From Citrobacter sp. JGM124 (GTDB taxonomy: Bacteria; Pseudomonadota; Gammaproteobacteria; Enterobacterales; Enterobacteriaceae), in assembly GCF_018257795.1 (NCBI RefSeq), contig NZ_JAERJD010000007.1, forward strand, positions 124,001 to 188,000: a stretch of 64,000 nt of DNA, read 5' to 3'. Positions 9,739 through 20,684 of the stretch are shown here, piece after piece. The notes below the pieces were generated by a model. It saw only the letters and a list, made by a program, of their open reading frames with translations, was not told where the DNA came from and ran no database searches. Positions within the stretch are counted from its first letter, which is position 1. Every line of letters begins with the position of its first letter. The position numbers and the translations under genes are program-made.

Positions 9739-11418
9739 ATGCATCACGCCACACCGCTTATCACCACCATTGTTGGTGGACTTGTGCTTGCTTTTTTATT
9801 AGGAATGCTTGCTAACAAATTCCGAATCTCTCCGCTGGTCGGTTATCTATTAGCCGGTGTGCTGGCAGGCCCGTTTACACCTGGATTTGTTGCTGACACC
9901 AAGCTGGCACCTGAACTGGCAGAATTGGGCGTTATTCTGCTGATGTTCGGTGTCGGGTTGCATTTCTCTCTCAAAGATTTAATGGCAGTAAAGGCCATTG
10001 CTATTCCCGGCGCCATTGCACAGATCGCCGTTGCAACCTTGCTGGGAATAGCGCTCTCCGCGATGATGGGATGGTCTTTAATGACCGGTATCGTATTTGG
10101 TCTCTGTCTGTCTACCGCCAGTACTGTCGTACTGCTCAGGGCACTTGAAGAACGGCAATTGATAGAAAGCCAGCGAGGACAGATAGCGATTGGCTGGTTG
10201 ATTGTTGAAGATCTGGTAATGGTTCTGACCCTGGTACTTTTACCGGCCATCGCCGGAATGCTGGAACAGGGTGACGTTGGTTTTGCCACGCTGGGTCTTG
10301 ATATGGCCATCACTATTGGTAAGGTCGCCGCATTTATCGCCCTGATGATGCTGGTAGGCCGCCGTCTGGTGCCCTGGATTCTGGCTCGCAGTGCCGCGAC
10401 AGGTTCACGAGAGCTGTTCACACTGTCTGTGCTGGCAATGGCACTAGGTATTGCCTTTGGTGCGGTTGAACTGTTCGATGTGTCCTTTGCCTTGGGCGCA
10501 TTCTTTGCGGGTATGGTACTTAACGAATCGGAATTGAGCCACCGTGCAGCCCATGACACCTTGCCCCTGCGTGATGCTTTTGCCGTCCTGTTCTTTGTCT
10601 CCGTGGGGATGTTGTTTGACCCGTTAATCCTGATTGAAGAGCCGCTGGCCGTGCTGGGTACCTTAGCGATCATTATCTTTGGTAAATCCCTTGCTGCATT
10701 CATTTTGGTGCGAATGTTTGGTCACTCCCAGCGTACCGCCCTGACCATTGCCACCAGCCTGGCACAAATCGGTGAATTCGCCTTTATTCTTGCTGGACTG
10801 GGCATGATGCTGGGCCTGTTGCCACAAACAGGCCAAAACTTGGTTCTGGCAGGGGCTATTCTCTCTATCATGCTGAATCCGATTCTGTTTGCTATCCTGG
10901 AGCGTTACCTGGATAAAACAGCAACCCTGGATGAGCAGACCTTTGAAGAGGCAATTGAAGACGAAATACAGGTCCCCGTGGATATTTGCAACCATGCGGT
11001 ACTGGTAGGTTTTGGGCGTGTTGGTCGCCTGCTGGGTGAGAAGTTAATTGCCCAGGGCACACCACTGGTAGTGATTGAGATGTCCCGCAATCGGGTTGAT
11101 GAACTGCGCGAGCGCGGCATTAACGCCGTGCTGGGGAATGCGGCCAGCGAGGAGATAATGAACCTGGCACATCTGGATTGCGCTCGCTGGATGTTGCTGA
11201 CCATTCCAAATGGTTACGAAGCGGGGGAGATAGTCACCTGCGCACGTGAAAAATGCCCGGATATCGAAATTATCGCCCGTGCCCATTATGATGATGAAGT
11301 GGACTATATTACCGAGCGAGGGGCCAACCATGTGGTTATGGGCGAACGTGAGATAGCCAATACCATGCTGAGTATGCTGCCCCTGCCAACGCATCAAGAA
11401 CAAGCCCTGACGTCATAG
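9739..11418 (+). CDS. ybaL: CPA2-family cation/proton antiporter YbaL (KefB-like)
   Basis: 559 aa inner-membrane transporter. The Na+/H+-exchanger domain (about residues 5-385, roughly twelve membrane segments) includes GVGLHFSLKDL and GALFAGMVLNE-type sequences. A cytosolic RCK/TrkA-N domain (about 415-530) has the Rossmann motif VLVGFGRVGRLLGEKL. It is related to the KefB/KefC potassium efflux systems, but its substrate is not established. GAGGAGA RBS upstream. The 217-base region before it has no gene. Convergent with gsk. Confidence 0.94.
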   Translation: MHHATPLITTIVGGLVLAFLLGMLANKFRISPLVGYLLAGVLAGPFTPGFVADTKLAPELAELGVILLMFGVGLHFSLKDLMAVKAIAIPGAIAQIAVATLLGIALSAMMGWSLMTGIVFGLCLSTASTVVLLRALEERQLIESQRGQIAIGWLIVEDLVMVLTLVLLPAIAGMLEQGDVGFATLGLDMAITIGKVAAFIALMMLVGRRLVPWILARSAATGSRELFTLSVLAMALGIAFGAVELFDVSFALGAFFAGMVLNESELSHRAAHDTLPLRDAFAVLFFVSVGMLFDPLILIEEPLAVLGTLAIIIFGKSLAAFILVRMFGHSQRTALTIATSLAQIGEFAFILAGLGMMLGLLPQTGQNLVLAGAILSIMLNPILFAILERYLDKTATLDEQTFEEAIEDEIQVPVDICNHAVLVGFGRVGRLLGEKLIAQGTPLVVIEMSRNRVDELRERGINAVLGNAASEEIMNLAHLDCARWMLLTIPNGYEAGEIVTCAREKCPDIEIIARAHYDDEVDYITERGANHVVMGEREIANTMLSMLPLPTHQEQALTS

Positions 11419-11440
11419 TCAGAGGTTCTTGCCGTGATAA

Positions 11441-11470
11441 ATCCATGTCCCCAAACCGGGGGACATGGAT
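11441..11470. terminator. Bidirectional hairpin between ybaL and gsk
   Basis: Perfect 12-bp inverted repeat ATCCATGTCCCC / GGGGACATGGAT with a 6-base loop, midway between the convergent ybaL and gsk stop codons. It probably terminates both transcripts. Confidence 0.7.
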
Positions 11471-11487
11471 AACCACAGCGTCACACT

Positions 11488-12789
11488 TTAGCGATCCCAG
11501 TAAGACTCTTCCAGGCTGTCTTCTCGTTCTGGTAACCCACGAGTAAGCCGGGGAGCGTGTTGGTTCAGCACTTGAAAGCTGACACGGTTCGCATACTTAC
11601 ACACTTGAGCCAGTGAAGAGTAAGTGAGCCAGGTATGCTGATGTTTACTGGAATTGGGTACATTACTGCGATGGTAATTATTCGCCGTAATATCATGCAA
11701 CAGCGCGGCTAATGCGCCATCCCCTGCCCCATTGGTGTTCATGATTTTTTCCGGGCCGCCCATGTAAGGCGCAATATGCGAGTAGATCCTCAATGACTGC
11801 TGGCAATCTTTCAGCCGCATGGCGCGGCTAAACTCGTACTGATTAAACTCCGCGATCTTCCCCGGTAACAATGGGTGCTGGGTGATACGTTTAGCACTTT
11901 CTTCCGTGTACCCAGCCATATAGAGCCCTACGGGGCCCGCCGTACAGAGCACTAAATCAACCCAGTCCAGCGCTTTATCCGCCGCCAGTAAGGGATCACT
12001 TTCACCGGTAAGGGCTTCGCCCTCTTCTTCGTTCATCGCCAGGATTGAGATATTTTCGCGCAGAAAGGTCTGCCACCATTCAGGATTTTCAGCAATGACA
12101 TATTTCGTGCCGAGCGTCAGCACGACTGGAACATCATATTTTTTTGCCAGGCTGATAGCACGCATCGTCGCTTCTGCCATAGGCTCACCGGGTTTACAAC
12201 GGACCAGATAAGAGGTCAGAACCAGGGCTGAAGCACCCGCGATCATCTCTTCAGGAATGCTCTCAGCCCGTAACTTATTCATATGCCCCGGACTGATGGC
12301 GAAGGTGCGTTCCCCTTGTTCACTGATTAGTGTAAAACAGCGACCAATTGCGCCTTCGACACCTTGAAGATAGTTCAGATCAGTACGGCTGGAGGTGTTA
12401 CAAAGATAGCGATAGGCGTAACTGCCAATTTCAATATTGCTGCACATTACCCCCAATAATACAGAACGGTCATCTGCCAGTACTGAGTAGTTATGCAAGG
12501 TATTACCAATAGTTCCCCCCGCAAACTGATGGGTAATCAAATTATTACGGGTCAGCTCCTGGTATAAAAGATCCGCAGTATCATCTTCAATCACCAATGA
12601 ATGACCAAGGCTAAGTCCATAACGTTGAATAAAATCATCGTCAACTTTAGCTTCAATATCCACCAGTGTCTGGTCGATACCCACCACCCAGGAAGAGCTA
12701 TTCTCAGCTTCTGATACTTGTTTCAGTAATGGGTCACGAGCATTGACCGGGAAGTAGTGTTTGGATTTGCGTTTGCCTGGGAATTTCAT
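11488..12789 (-). CDS. gsk: Inosine-guanosine kinase Gsk
   Basis: 433 aa PfkB/ribokinase-family enzyme phosphorylating guanosine and inosine with ATP in purine salvage. The PfkB N-terminal substrate region is GGTIGNTLHNYSVLADD. The C-terminal signature NTNGAGDGALAALLHDI contains the catalytic Asp. The length matches E. coli Gsk. It lies between ybaL and hemH. The aes esterase gene found between gsk and hemH in E. coli is absent. Confidence 0.96.
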   Translation of the reverse strand: MKFPGKRKSKHYFPVNARDPLLKQVSEAENSSSWVVGIDQTLVDIEAKVDDDFIQRYGLSLGHSLVIEDDTADLLYQELTRNNLITHQFAGGTIGNTLHNYSVLADDRSVLLGVMCSNIEIGSYAYRYLCNTSSRTDLNYLQGVEGAIGRCFTLISEQGERTFAISPGHMNKLRAESIPEEMIAGASALVLTSYLVRCKPGEPMAEATMRAISLAKKYDVPVVLTLGTKYVIAENPEWWQTFLRENISILAMNEEEGEALTGESDPLLAADKALDWVDLVLCTAGPVGLYMAGYTEESAKRITQHPLLPGKIAEFNQYEFSRAMRLKDCQQSLRIYSHIAPYMGGPEKIMNTNGAGDGALAALLHDITANNYHRSNVPNSSKHQHTWLTYSSLAQVCKYANRVSFQVLNQHAPRLTRGLPEREDSLEESYWDR

Positions 12790-12824
12790 GATGTTGTTTC
12801 AAGCTGACCAATAAGACGGAGAAT

Positions 12825-12850
12825 GGTAGCATTCTCCGTCCCAGGATCCT
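12825..12850 (-). terminator. hemH terminator hairpin
   Basis: Perfect 11-bp stem GACGGAGAATG / CATTCTCCGTC with a 4-base loop, immediately downstream of the hemH stop on the minus strand, followed by TTATTGG. Confidence 0.75.
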
Positions 12851-12852
12851 AT

Positions 12853-13815
12853 TTAGCGGTAACGTTCTGTCAGCGTTATCATCATTTTTATATGTTCCGG
12901 GGCATCGTTTAAGGCTGGAATGTACTCATATTTCTCACCACCGGCTTCGATAAAGACATCACGATTCTCTACCATCATCTCTTCGAGGGTTTCCAGACAG
13001 TCGGATGAAAAACCTGGGCACATGACCTGGATATGCTTAACCCCTTTTTCTGCCAGCATTTTTAGCGTTTCATCGGTATAAGGCATCAACCATGGTTCAC
13101 GGCCAAAACGGGACTGATAACTCATCATCAGTTTTTCTGGTGGCAACCCGAGATAATTGAGTAAAGCGTGAGTCGTATCACGACAGCGCTGAGGGTAATC
13201 ATCCCCTTCATCAGCAAATCGCTGAGGTATGCCGTGGTAGGAGAGTAGCAGAATATCCGGCTCTCCCTGTTCAGCAAACGCACGTTTAACCGTGCTGGCC
13301 AGCGCTTCGATATAACTGGGCTCCGTGGCATAGTCCCGAATCAAGGAAATAGCAGGAAGGTTACGAGACTTCGCAAATACCGTGCCCAGGGCATCCCAAA
13401 CTGCCGCGACTGTCGAACAGGAATATTGTGGATAAAGTGGCAACACAATGATGTGATTTACCTGATGTGCCATTAATTCGTCGACCGCACTCTGCAGGGA
13501 CGGCTCCCCATAGCTCATGCCTAAAGCAACAGGCGTGTCCGGGAGTTGCTCTGCGAGGGCTTTCTTCTGGCGCTGACTGTAGACCAACAGGGGAGACCCC
13601 TCGTCCATCCAAATGGATTTATAGAGCTTTGCTACCCGCCCGGAACGCAGGGGCAGAATAACGCCCCGCAATAACGGCCACCAGATAATACGGGGAACAT
13701 CCACCACGCGACGGTCACTGAGAAATTGACGTAAATAACGTCTGACTGCCGCTGTGGTTGGCGCGCTGGGCGTGCCGAGATTGGCCAGTAAGATGCCTAT
13801 TTTTTCCTGACTCAT
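12853..13815 (-). CDS. hemH: Ferrochelatase HemH
   Basis: 320 aa enzyme inserting Fe2+ into protoporphyrin IX in the last step of haem synthesis. Motifs include [10 protein letters not shown] at the N-terminus, LSYHGIPQR with the catalytic His (about 192) and [14 protein letters not shown] with the metal-site Glu. An in-frame ATG six bases further upstream is possible. GAGGG lies only three bases from that ATG but nine from ATG 13815, so the shorter form is preferred. It sits downstream of adk on the same strand. Confidence 0.96.
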   Translation of the reverse strand: MSQEKIGILLANLGTPSAPTTAAVRRYLRQFLSDRRVVDVPRIIWWPLLRGVILPLRSGRVAKLYKSIWMDEGSPLLVYSQRQKKALAEQLPDTPVALGMSYGEPSLQSAVDELMAHQVNHIIVLPLYPQYSCSTVAAVWDALGTVFAKSRNLPAISLIRDYATEPSYIEALASTVKRAFAEQGEPDILLLSYHGIPQRFADEGDDYPQRCRDTTHALLNYLGLPPEKLMMSYQSRFGREPWLMPYTDETLKMLAEKGVKHIQVMCPGFSSDCLETLEEMMVENRDVFIEAGGEKYEYIPALNDAPEHIKMMITLTERYR

Positions 13816-13902
13816 TACCATCCCTCAATTGATCAACAGCTTCTGATTGTAACCTAAATAGTCGGTTAGCCGAGGACTTACTGCCAACGATAAAATTCAG
13901 AC

Positions 13903-13930
13903 AAAAAAATACCAGAGTTTCCCCTGGTAT
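13903..13930 (-). terminator. Rho-independent terminator of adk
   Basis: On the minus strand, a 7-bp stem ATACCAG / CTGGTAT with an 8-base loop is followed by a run of seven T residues, 19 bases past the adk stop. This is a textbook intrinsic terminator. Confidence 0.88.
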
Positions 13931-13948
13931 GTTTTCATCTCGTTATGA

Positions 13949-14908
<960 letters not shown>

Positions 14909-16789
14909 TTAAGATACCAGCAGCTGGTTCATTCGACGAATAAACTGGTTAGGATCTTCCAGCTGTCCTCGTTCAGCCAGCAGGGCTTGATCCAGTAGCA
15001 GCTCTACCCACTGGCTAAATGCCGCGTCATCTTGGGTATCTGCAGTACGTTTCACTAATGGATGATCCGGATTCAGTTCAAAGATATATTTCACTTCCGG
15101 TACGTCCTGGCCCGCTGCTGCAAACAGTTTCGCCATCTGGGTACTCATGTCATCACTGTCAGTGGTCACAATCGCCGGCGTATCCGTCAACCGATGTGTT
15201 AAACGTACCTCTTTGACACGTTCACCCAGCAGAGTTTTCACACGGGAGACGAAAGGCTCCAGGGCTTTTTCTGCCTCTTTATCTTGCTCAGTTTCCTCGT
15301 CCGCCAGTTTTTCCAGCGATGCGTCGGTTTTACTGACTGACTGGAATGATTTACCGTCAAACTCAGTCAAATAGCTCATCATCCATTCGTCGATACGATC
15401 GGAAAGCAGCAGTACCTCAATACCTTTTTTACGTAACAGCTCCAAATGCGGGCTGCTCTTCGCGGCAGCATAGCTGTCTGCGGTGATGTAATAGATCTTC
15501 TCCTGCCCTTCTTTCATGCGTGCCACGTACTCTTCCAGTGATACAGTCTGTTCTGAAGAGTCAGTATGCGTGGTAGCAAAACGCAGTAGTTTAGCAATAG
15601 CTTGCTGGTTGCCGTTATCTTCCGCAGGGCCTTCTTTCAGTACCAGACCAAAGTTTTTCCAGAAGGTCTGGTACTTTTCATTATCCTCTTTTGCCAGTTT
15701 TTCCAGCATCTGTAACACACGTTTGGTTAACGCACTGCGCAGATTTTGTGTCACGCGACTGTCTTGTAAAATTTCACGTGAGACGTTAAGAGGCAGATCA
15801 TTGGAGTCCACTAAGCCACGAACGAAACGCAGGTAATTAGGCATGAACTGCTCTGCGTCATCCATGATAAACACACGCTGTACATACAGTTTCAAGCCGT
15901 GTTTATGATCGCGGTTCCACATATCCCATGGCGCATGGGAGGGGATATACAGCAGGCTGGTATACTCCTGCTTCCCTTCGACACGGTTATGGCTCCAAAT
16001 CAGTGGATCAGTAAAATCATGGGAAATATGCTTGTAAAATTCGTTGTACTCTTCGTCACTGACTTCTGACTTACTGCGTGTCCACAAAGCTTGCGCTTTG
16101 TTGATTTTTTCCCAGCTAATCACAGTTTCGCCATCATTCTCTTCCTGGTGTTCAATTTCTACCGGCAGAGCAATATGGTCGGAATATTTGCTGATGACAG
16201 ACCGCAGACGCCAGTCATCAAGGAATTCATCTTCACCTTCGCGCAGGTGTAAGGTAATTTCGGTACCACGGTCCGCTTTAGTGATATCAGCAATGGTATA
16301 GTCACCCTCACCAGCAGACTCCCAGAATACCCCTTCATCCGCACTCGCACCGGCAGCACGGGTACGTACAGTGACTTTGTCGGCCACAATAAAGGCCGAG
16401 TAGAAGCCGACCCCGAACTGACCAATCAGCTGGCTGTCTTTAGCCTGATCGGAGCCGATAGATTCAAGGAAGGATTTGGTTCCTGATTTAGCGATGGTCC
16501 CCAGATTATCAATCACTTCATCACGGGTCATACCAATGCCGTTATCTGCAATCGTCAGAGTACGCTTATCTTTATCAAATGATACGCGTACATGTAACTC
16601 ACCATCACCTTCGTACAGTGCGGTGTCTGACAGCGCACGAAAACGTAATTTATCGGCAGCATCGGAAGCGTTGGAGATCAGTTCACGCAGGAAAATCTCT
16701 TTATTTGAATAGAGAGAGTGGATCATCAGGTGCAGAAGCTGTTTTACTTCAGACTGAAAGCCGCGAGTCTCTTGTCCTTTCATGGTCAT
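14909..16789 (-). CDS. htpG: Hsp90-family chaperone HtpG
   Basis: 626 aa. The GHKL ATPase domain has [17 protein letters not shown] and [11 protein letters not shown]. The middle domain follows, and the C-terminal dimerisation domain ends in RRMNQLLVS. The start with [10 protein letters not shown] matches my recollection of Yersinia-type HtpG, and GAGG lies 5 bases upstream of this ATG. A second ATG six bases downstream is possible. A sigma-32-like promoter lies upstream, consistent with heat-shock control. Confidence 0.97.
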   Translation of the reverse strand: MTMKGQETRGFQSEVKQLLHLMIHSLYSNKEIFLRELISNASDAADKLRFRALSDTALYEGDGELHVRVSFDKDKRTLTIADNGIGMTRDEVIDNLGTIAKSGTKSFLESIGSDQAKDSQLIGQFGVGFYSAFIVADKVTVRTRAAGASADEGVFWESAGEGDYTIADITKADRGTEITLHLREGEDEFLDDWRLRSVISKYSDHIALPVEIEHQEENDGETVISWEKINKAQALWTRSKSEVSDEEYNEFYKHISHDFTDPLIWSHNRVEGKQEYTSLLYIPSHAPWDMWNRDHKHGLKLYVQRVFIMDDAEQFMPNYLRFVRGLVDSNDLPLNVSREILQDSRVTQNLRSALTKRVLQMLEKLAKEDNEKYQTFWKNFGLVLKEGPAEDNGNQQAIAKLLRFATTHTDSSEQTVSLEEYVARMKEGQEKIYYITADSYAAAKSSPHLELLRKKGIEVLLLSDRIDEWMMSYLTEFDGKSFQSVSKTDASLEKLADEETEQDKEAEKALEPFVSRVKTLLGERVKEVRLTHRLTDTPAIVTTDSDDMSTQMAKLFAAAGQDVPEVKYIFELNPDHPLVKRTADTQDDAAFSQWVELLLDQALLAERGQLEDPNQFIRRMNQLLVS

Positions 16790-16806
16790 TGATACCTCAA
16801 CAAATC

Positions 16807-16835
16807 GAATGGGGGTTGCACAAACGTTGAGGAAG
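16807..16835 (-). promoter_or_regulatory. Candidate sigma-32 promoter of htpG
   Basis: On the minus strand, CCCCATTC (16807-16814) matches the sigma-32 -10 element CCCCATTA at 7 of 8 positions. CTTCCTC (16829-16835) lies 14 bases upstream and matches only the CTT of the -35 CTTGAAA. The position just ahead of a heat-shock gene supports the call. Confidence 0.55.
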
Positions 16836-16972
16836 ATATGGTAACGATTTGTGCCATTTCAACCGTTGGCGAACAAAAAACCCTAATATTTCAGTCAGGC
16901 AGCAGATTAACGGCGTATTTTCCGGTGACAGGAAGTCAATCTGCGCCAAGAGGCGGGTTGCCGGTGAAAAAA

Positions 16973-17578
16973 CTAAAACTGAATTTTATGACGCCCCAGC
17001 AAGGAATGAGAAAGGGTCGTCCCATCCACCATTTCAAGTTCCCCCCCCACCGGTACACCATGAGCAATGCGACTCGCCTCAACACCATGGTGCGCACAAA
17101 GTTCGGCAATATAGTGAGCGGTGGCCTCCCCTTCAACGGTGGGATTCGTTGCTAAAATAATTTCTTTAATTGTCTCACTGGCTAAACGCGCTTCCAGCCT
17201 GTCCAGGCCGATATCATTCGGCCCAATGCCATCAAGGGGGGAAAGGTGCCCCATCAGCACAAAATAGCGTCCAGAGAATTGACCAGTCTGCTCAATGGCA
17301 TGAATATCCGCGGGGCTTTCTACCACACAAATCTGGCCATTTTCCTGACGACGAGGATTTGAACAAATGGCGCAGACTTCTTGCTCGGTAAAAGTACGAC
17401 AGTCGGCACAGTGACCAATTTCTGACATGGCGCGGGTTAAAGCCTGTGCCAGGCGCATGCCCCCACTGCGATCACGTTGTAGCAGGGTAAAAGCCATACG
17501 CTGGGCAGATTTGGGCCCGACACCAGGCAGGCAACGTAACGATTCCATCAGAGCTGTAAGTAACGGGCTGGTTTGCAT
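16973..17578 (-). CDS. recR: Recombination mediator RecR
   Basis: 201 aa, standard length. A helix-hairpin-helix ([14 protein letters not shown]) is followed by the zinc finger C57-x2-C60...C69-x2-C72, the Toprim domain ([14 protein letters not shown]) and a C-terminal Walker B-like region. It acts with RecF/RecO to load RecA on gaps. In most enterobacteria it is the third gene of dnaX-ybaB-recR. Here it is separated from ybaB by 2.7 kb of inserted genes and would need its own promoter or read-through from the MFS gene. Confidence 0.97.
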   Translation of the reverse strand: MQTSPLLTALMESLRCLPGVGPKSAQRMAFTLLQRDRSGGMRLAQALTRAMSEIGHCADCRTFTEQEVCAICSNPRRQENGQICVVESPADIHAIEQTGQFSGRYFVLMGHLSPLDGIGPNDIGLDRLEARLASETIKEIILATNPTVEGEATAHYIAELCAHHGVEASRIAHGVPVGGELEMVDGTTLSHSLLGRHKIQF

Positions 17579-17704
17579 GGTTCAACTATCGTAAAACAAA
17601 GTGGCCCCTAGCGTATCATCTGCGTGATTACGATAGCAAAAGATTAACCCGCTTGATGTTCTTAGAGGACAACGGGGGGACTACCGTTGCCCTCACCATT
17701 CTGC

Positions 17705-19129
17705 CTACCTTAGCTGTGTTGTCATCCCTGACAGTGTCTGGCGACGGATCAGGGCAATCCCCCCTAGCATCAGCATCAAGAACACTTCCACTCCAAGGAA
17801 ACCTACCATTGCCAGAGGATAGTTACCGCCGTTGTTATGCTGGAAATGCAAAAATAATGCCCCCAGTACTGCCGGCCCCAGCCCCACAGTCGCCTGCTGT
17901 AAGGTGCTCAGAATCGCACTGGCGGCTCCCGCATCATTGGCATTGATGTCACGCATCCCAACCCGATAAAAACTATTCACTATTAGTGCCTGCCCATAAC
18001 CGATCAGCAACGTTCCAGGGGCAATGGCCAGCGCCCCCGCTTGTTCGCCAAGAGAGTAGAGCGTGATCATCAGTACGAGCAGCCCTGCAATCTGCACGCC
18101 AATTCCCGACAGCAAGATAGCACCCAGAGAATGGCGAGCAATCAGCCTTGGGGCAAACCAGGCGGACAGAAAATAGGATACCCCCAGGGCAATAAAGCTA
18201 TTTCCGGACTGCCAGGGTGCCATGCCCATTCCAGACTGGAGAGTCAGTGCCATACAGAACATAAAGGCCGACCAGCAAGAGAAGAACAATAAAGCAATCC
18301 ATAACCCAAAGCGAATACTGGCCAGTTTCAGCAATCTGGGGGGTAACAGGGGCTGGAGCCCGCGCTGTTGCTGGCGCAAGGCACCCAGACGCATCAAATA
18401 ACCGAGTGGTAATATCGCGACCAACATTCCCTGAAGCAGACCAGGCCAGTGTAACTCAGGCCCTAAAGCGAGGGGAAACAGCAAACAGCAAAGCAGTGCA
18501 GCCAACAGAACAGTGCCTTGCCAGTCAATGCGCGAGGGGATATCACTGCGCGTTTCCGGAATACAGGACCGGCTAAATAATAAAATCAGCAGGCAGATCG
18601 GCACATTAATGAAGAAGGCATTACGCCAGCCTAACCCCCCAATATCGGCTGAAACCAGCCAGCCGCCGCCCATTTGACCAATGATAAAAGCAATCCCTCC
18701 AATCCCCCCATACAGGCTAATAGCCCGGGCATGTGCCGTACCTTTCAACGTCACATGTAATGTTGCGAGGATCTGCGGCACGATTAGGGCAGCTCCTGAA
18801 CCTTGTAATATGCGGGCCGCCAGCAGTTCATTAACTGAACCGGAAATACCACACAGGAATGAAGCAATACCAAAAATAGCGACCCCCCATAACATGATGT
18901 AGCGACGCCCGTAGTTGTCCCCAAGTTTGCTGCCCACGGCCAGGCTGACAGCAAACGCCACACCATACAGTGCGACGATCAGTTCCAGTTGAGTCGCCGT
19001 GGTTCCCAGTGACTGAGTGATTGAGTCAAGAGCAACATTGGTTATCGAAGTATCGATCAGCGGTAACATTTGCCCCGTCAATAACAGAAAAAGGCCAGCA
19101 CGGCCCGGTGATACAGGCGAGTGGGTCAT
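17705..19129 (-). CDS. DHA2-type MFS multidrug efflux transporter
   Basis: 474 aa with about fourteen hydrophobic segments, typical of drug:H+ antiporter-2 proteins. Motifs are LPLIDTSITNVALDSI in TM1 (the D1 motif of the family), GSKLGDNYGRRYIML (motif A) and GSGAALIVPQI (motif C-like). The start is chosen at ATG 19129 because GGAG lies six bases before it. ATGs at 19141 and 19162 are alternatives. It is divergent from an XRE regulator that probably controls it. The substrate is unknown. With the regulator it splits the dnaX-ybaB-recR operon. Confidence 0.88.
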   Translation of the reverse strand: MTHSPVSPGRAGLFLLLTGQMLPLIDTSITNVALDSITQSLGTTATQLELIVALYGVAFAVSLAVGSKLGDNYGRRYIMLWGVAIFGIASFLCGISGSVNELLAARILQGSGAALIVPQILATLHVTLKGTAHARAISLYGGIGGIAFIIGQMGGGWLVSADIGGLGWRNAFFINVPICLLILLFSRSCIPETRSDIPSRIDWQGTVLLAALLCCLLFPLALGPELHWPGLLQGMLVAILPLGYLMRLGALRQQQRGLQPLLPPRLLKLASIRFGLWIALLFFSCWSAFMFCMALTLQSGMGMAPWQSGNSFIALGVSYFLSAWFAPRLIARHSLGAILLSGIGVQIAGLLVLMITLYSLGEQAGALAIAPGTLLIGYGQALIVNSFYRVGMRDINANDAGAASAILSTLQQATVGLGPAVLGALFLHFQHNNGGNYPLAMVGFLGVEVFLMLMLGGIALIRRQTLSGMTTQLR

Positions 19130-19188
19130 AAAAAACTCCATTGCATAGTTCAGGATACCCACGTAGCATCCCCGATCACTTAACCGGG

Positions 19189-19212
19189 TACCAGTTCTTG
19201 GTTATACTGGTA
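19189..19212. promoter_or_regulatory. Candidate operator between MFS pump and XRE regulator
   Basis: Inverted repeat TACCAG / CTGGTA with 12 bases between the arms, and an overlapping ACCA/TGGT dyad, in the 111-bp divergent region. It is a plausible binding site for the adjacent regulator. This is inference from position and symmetry only. Confidence 0.45.
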
Positions 19213-19240
19213 TTGTGACTGCTATCTTAGGAAATTTGCG

Positions 19241-20140
19241 ATGAATATCACTCAATCAGAGCCCCATGGCAGGATGCTGGATGACAGTCGGCAATTATTA
19301 GCTTCTTTTCTTCGTACCCGCCGTGAGAGTCTTGATCCAGAACGCCTTGGATTGCCACGCAGTGGTCGGCGCCGGACTCCGGGGTTACGCCGGGAAGAGG
19401 TCGCCCAGCTGGCTGATATTGGCGTGACCTGGTATACCTGGCTTGAGCAAGGACGTGAAGTTAACCCATCAGCCAATGCCATGACGGCAATTGCCACCGC
19501 CCTGCAATGCTCCCCGGCGGAAGCACGTTACCTGTTTATTCTGGCAGGACTGCCGCCGTCAGACTCGCCAGAGGGAGCCTATTGTGAAGGCCTGAGTATT
19601 GCCTCACGTCGGACACTGGATGCTTTGATGCCCAATCCTGCCAGTATTCAGAAGCCCAATTTCGACATTCTCGGTTATAACCGCCATTTTTGTCATATGC
19701 TGGGCGTCGATTTAGATAAGGTACCGGTCGAGGAACGTAACTGTATTTATCAGTACCTGACCAATGAAACCTGGCGGAGCCGAATTGAGCACAATGAATC
19801 CCTGCTGCCTCGATTTGTCGGCTTATTTCGTGCCGGGATCACTGAGCACCGTGATGATCCCCGCTGGGAAACGTTGCTGGCGCAATTCTTTAGCGCTTCT
19901 TCTGAATTTAAAGCCTTATGGGATAAACGTTACGAAATACGCAGCATTGAAAATCATATAAAACAGTACGTTCACCCGCAAATTGGCAGTTTTGGTATGC
20001 AGCAAGTCAACTGGTTTTCTGCGCCACGTAACGGTTCACGCCTGCTGGTCTACTTCCCGATAGACGACGCGGGTGAACGTGCACTACAGTTCTTTACCGA
20101 GCAGGAAAGGGCTCACCCTACCCCACTGATAACAGGCTAA
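19241..20140 (+). CDS. XRE-family regulator with MmyB-like ligand domain
   Basis: 299 aa. An N-terminal helix-turn-helix (about residues 40-90) contains PGLRREEVAQLADIGVTWYTWLEQGR, the hallmark of the MmyB/YeiL-type XRE family. The C-terminal domain (about 115-290, with NFDILGYNRHFCHMLG) matches the MmyB-like ligand-binding type. Such regulators are often divergent from a transporter or oxidoreductase gene they control. Here the neighbour is an efflux pump, so a drug- or lipid-sensing role is inferred. Confidence 0.85.
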   Translation: MNITQSEPHGRMLDDSRQLLASFLRTRRESLDPERLGLPRSGRRRTPGLRREEVAQLADIGVTWYTWLEQGREVNPSANAMTAIATALQCSPAEARYLFILAGLPPSDSPEGAYCEGLSIASRRTLDALMPNPASIQKPNFDILGYNRHFCHMLGVDLDKVPVEERNCIYQYLTNETWRSRIEHNESLLPRFVGLFRAGITEHRDDPRWETLLAQFFSASSEFKALWDKRYEIRSIENHIKQYVHPQIGSFGMQQVNWFSAPRNGSRLLVYFPIDDAGERALQFFTEQERAHPTPLITG

Positions 20141-20202
20141 CCACTAAGCAAACAGACCTGTTTCTCAAGTACTGTCTCTGTCAGGGGACACGATAAAAAA
20201 GA

Positions 20203-20229
20203 GAAAGCGGAAACATCGTTTCCGCTTTC
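20203..20229 (-). terminator. Intrinsic terminator of dnaX-ybaB
   Basis: Perfect 12-bp stem GAAAGCGGAAAC / GTTTCCGCTTTC with a 3-base loop. On the minus strand it is followed by TCTCTTTTTT. It lies 38 bases after the ybaB stop, so the dnaX-ybaB transcript ends before reaching recR. Confidence 0.9.
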
Positions 20230-20267
20230 AGGTAATTCGCTAAAGACAGAATGTCTTCTGGCAAGAA

Positions 20268-20597
20268 TCAGAATGGCATTTTAAAGCCTGGTGGTAATTG
20301 CATACCACTGGAAACACCCGCCATTCTTTCTTTTTGTGCTTCACCGATACGACGGGCAGCATCATTAAATGCGGCAGCGACCAGGTCTTCTACCATCTCT
20401 TTGTCATCTTCCATCAGGCTTGGATCAATTTCCACGCGACGGCAGTTATGAGCACCATTAATGGTGACTTTAACCAGCCCGGCACCTGATTCTCCGGTGA
20501 CTTCCATTTTGGCGATCTCTTCTTGAGCTTCAGCCATTTTTTCCTGCATCTGCTGGGCCTGCTTCATCAGGTTACCCAGACCGCCTTTTCCAAACAT
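20268..20597 (-). CDS. ybaB: Nucleoid-associated protein YbaB (EbfC)
   Basis: 109 aa, standard length. A dimeric DNA-binding protein with an N-terminal basic/glycine segment ([21 protein letters not shown]), a central [19 protein letters not shown] strand region and a C-terminal helix. It follows dnaX after an 87-base gap on the same strand, as in the conserved dnaX-ybaB operon. Confidence 0.97.
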   Translation of the reverse strand: MFGKGGLGNLMKQAQQMQEKMAEAQEEIAKMEVTGESGAGLVKVTINGAHNCRRVEIDPSLMEDDKEMVEDLVAAAFNDAARRIGEAQKERMAGVSSGMQLPPGFKMPF

Positions 20598-20684
20598 AAT
20601 AATCTCTCTTTCGTCGGGCCATTGTTCGCATCATGCGAGTGTGGCTATCAGGGGTTTACACAATGCCGCCAGCAAAGCGACACA

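Noticed and set aside
9843..10703. 286-codon frame antisense to ybaL
   Set aside because: It is Ser/Thr/Ala/Pro-rich low-complexity sequence with no family resemblance, lying wholly inside the clear ybaL transporter gene; a codon-bias shadow.
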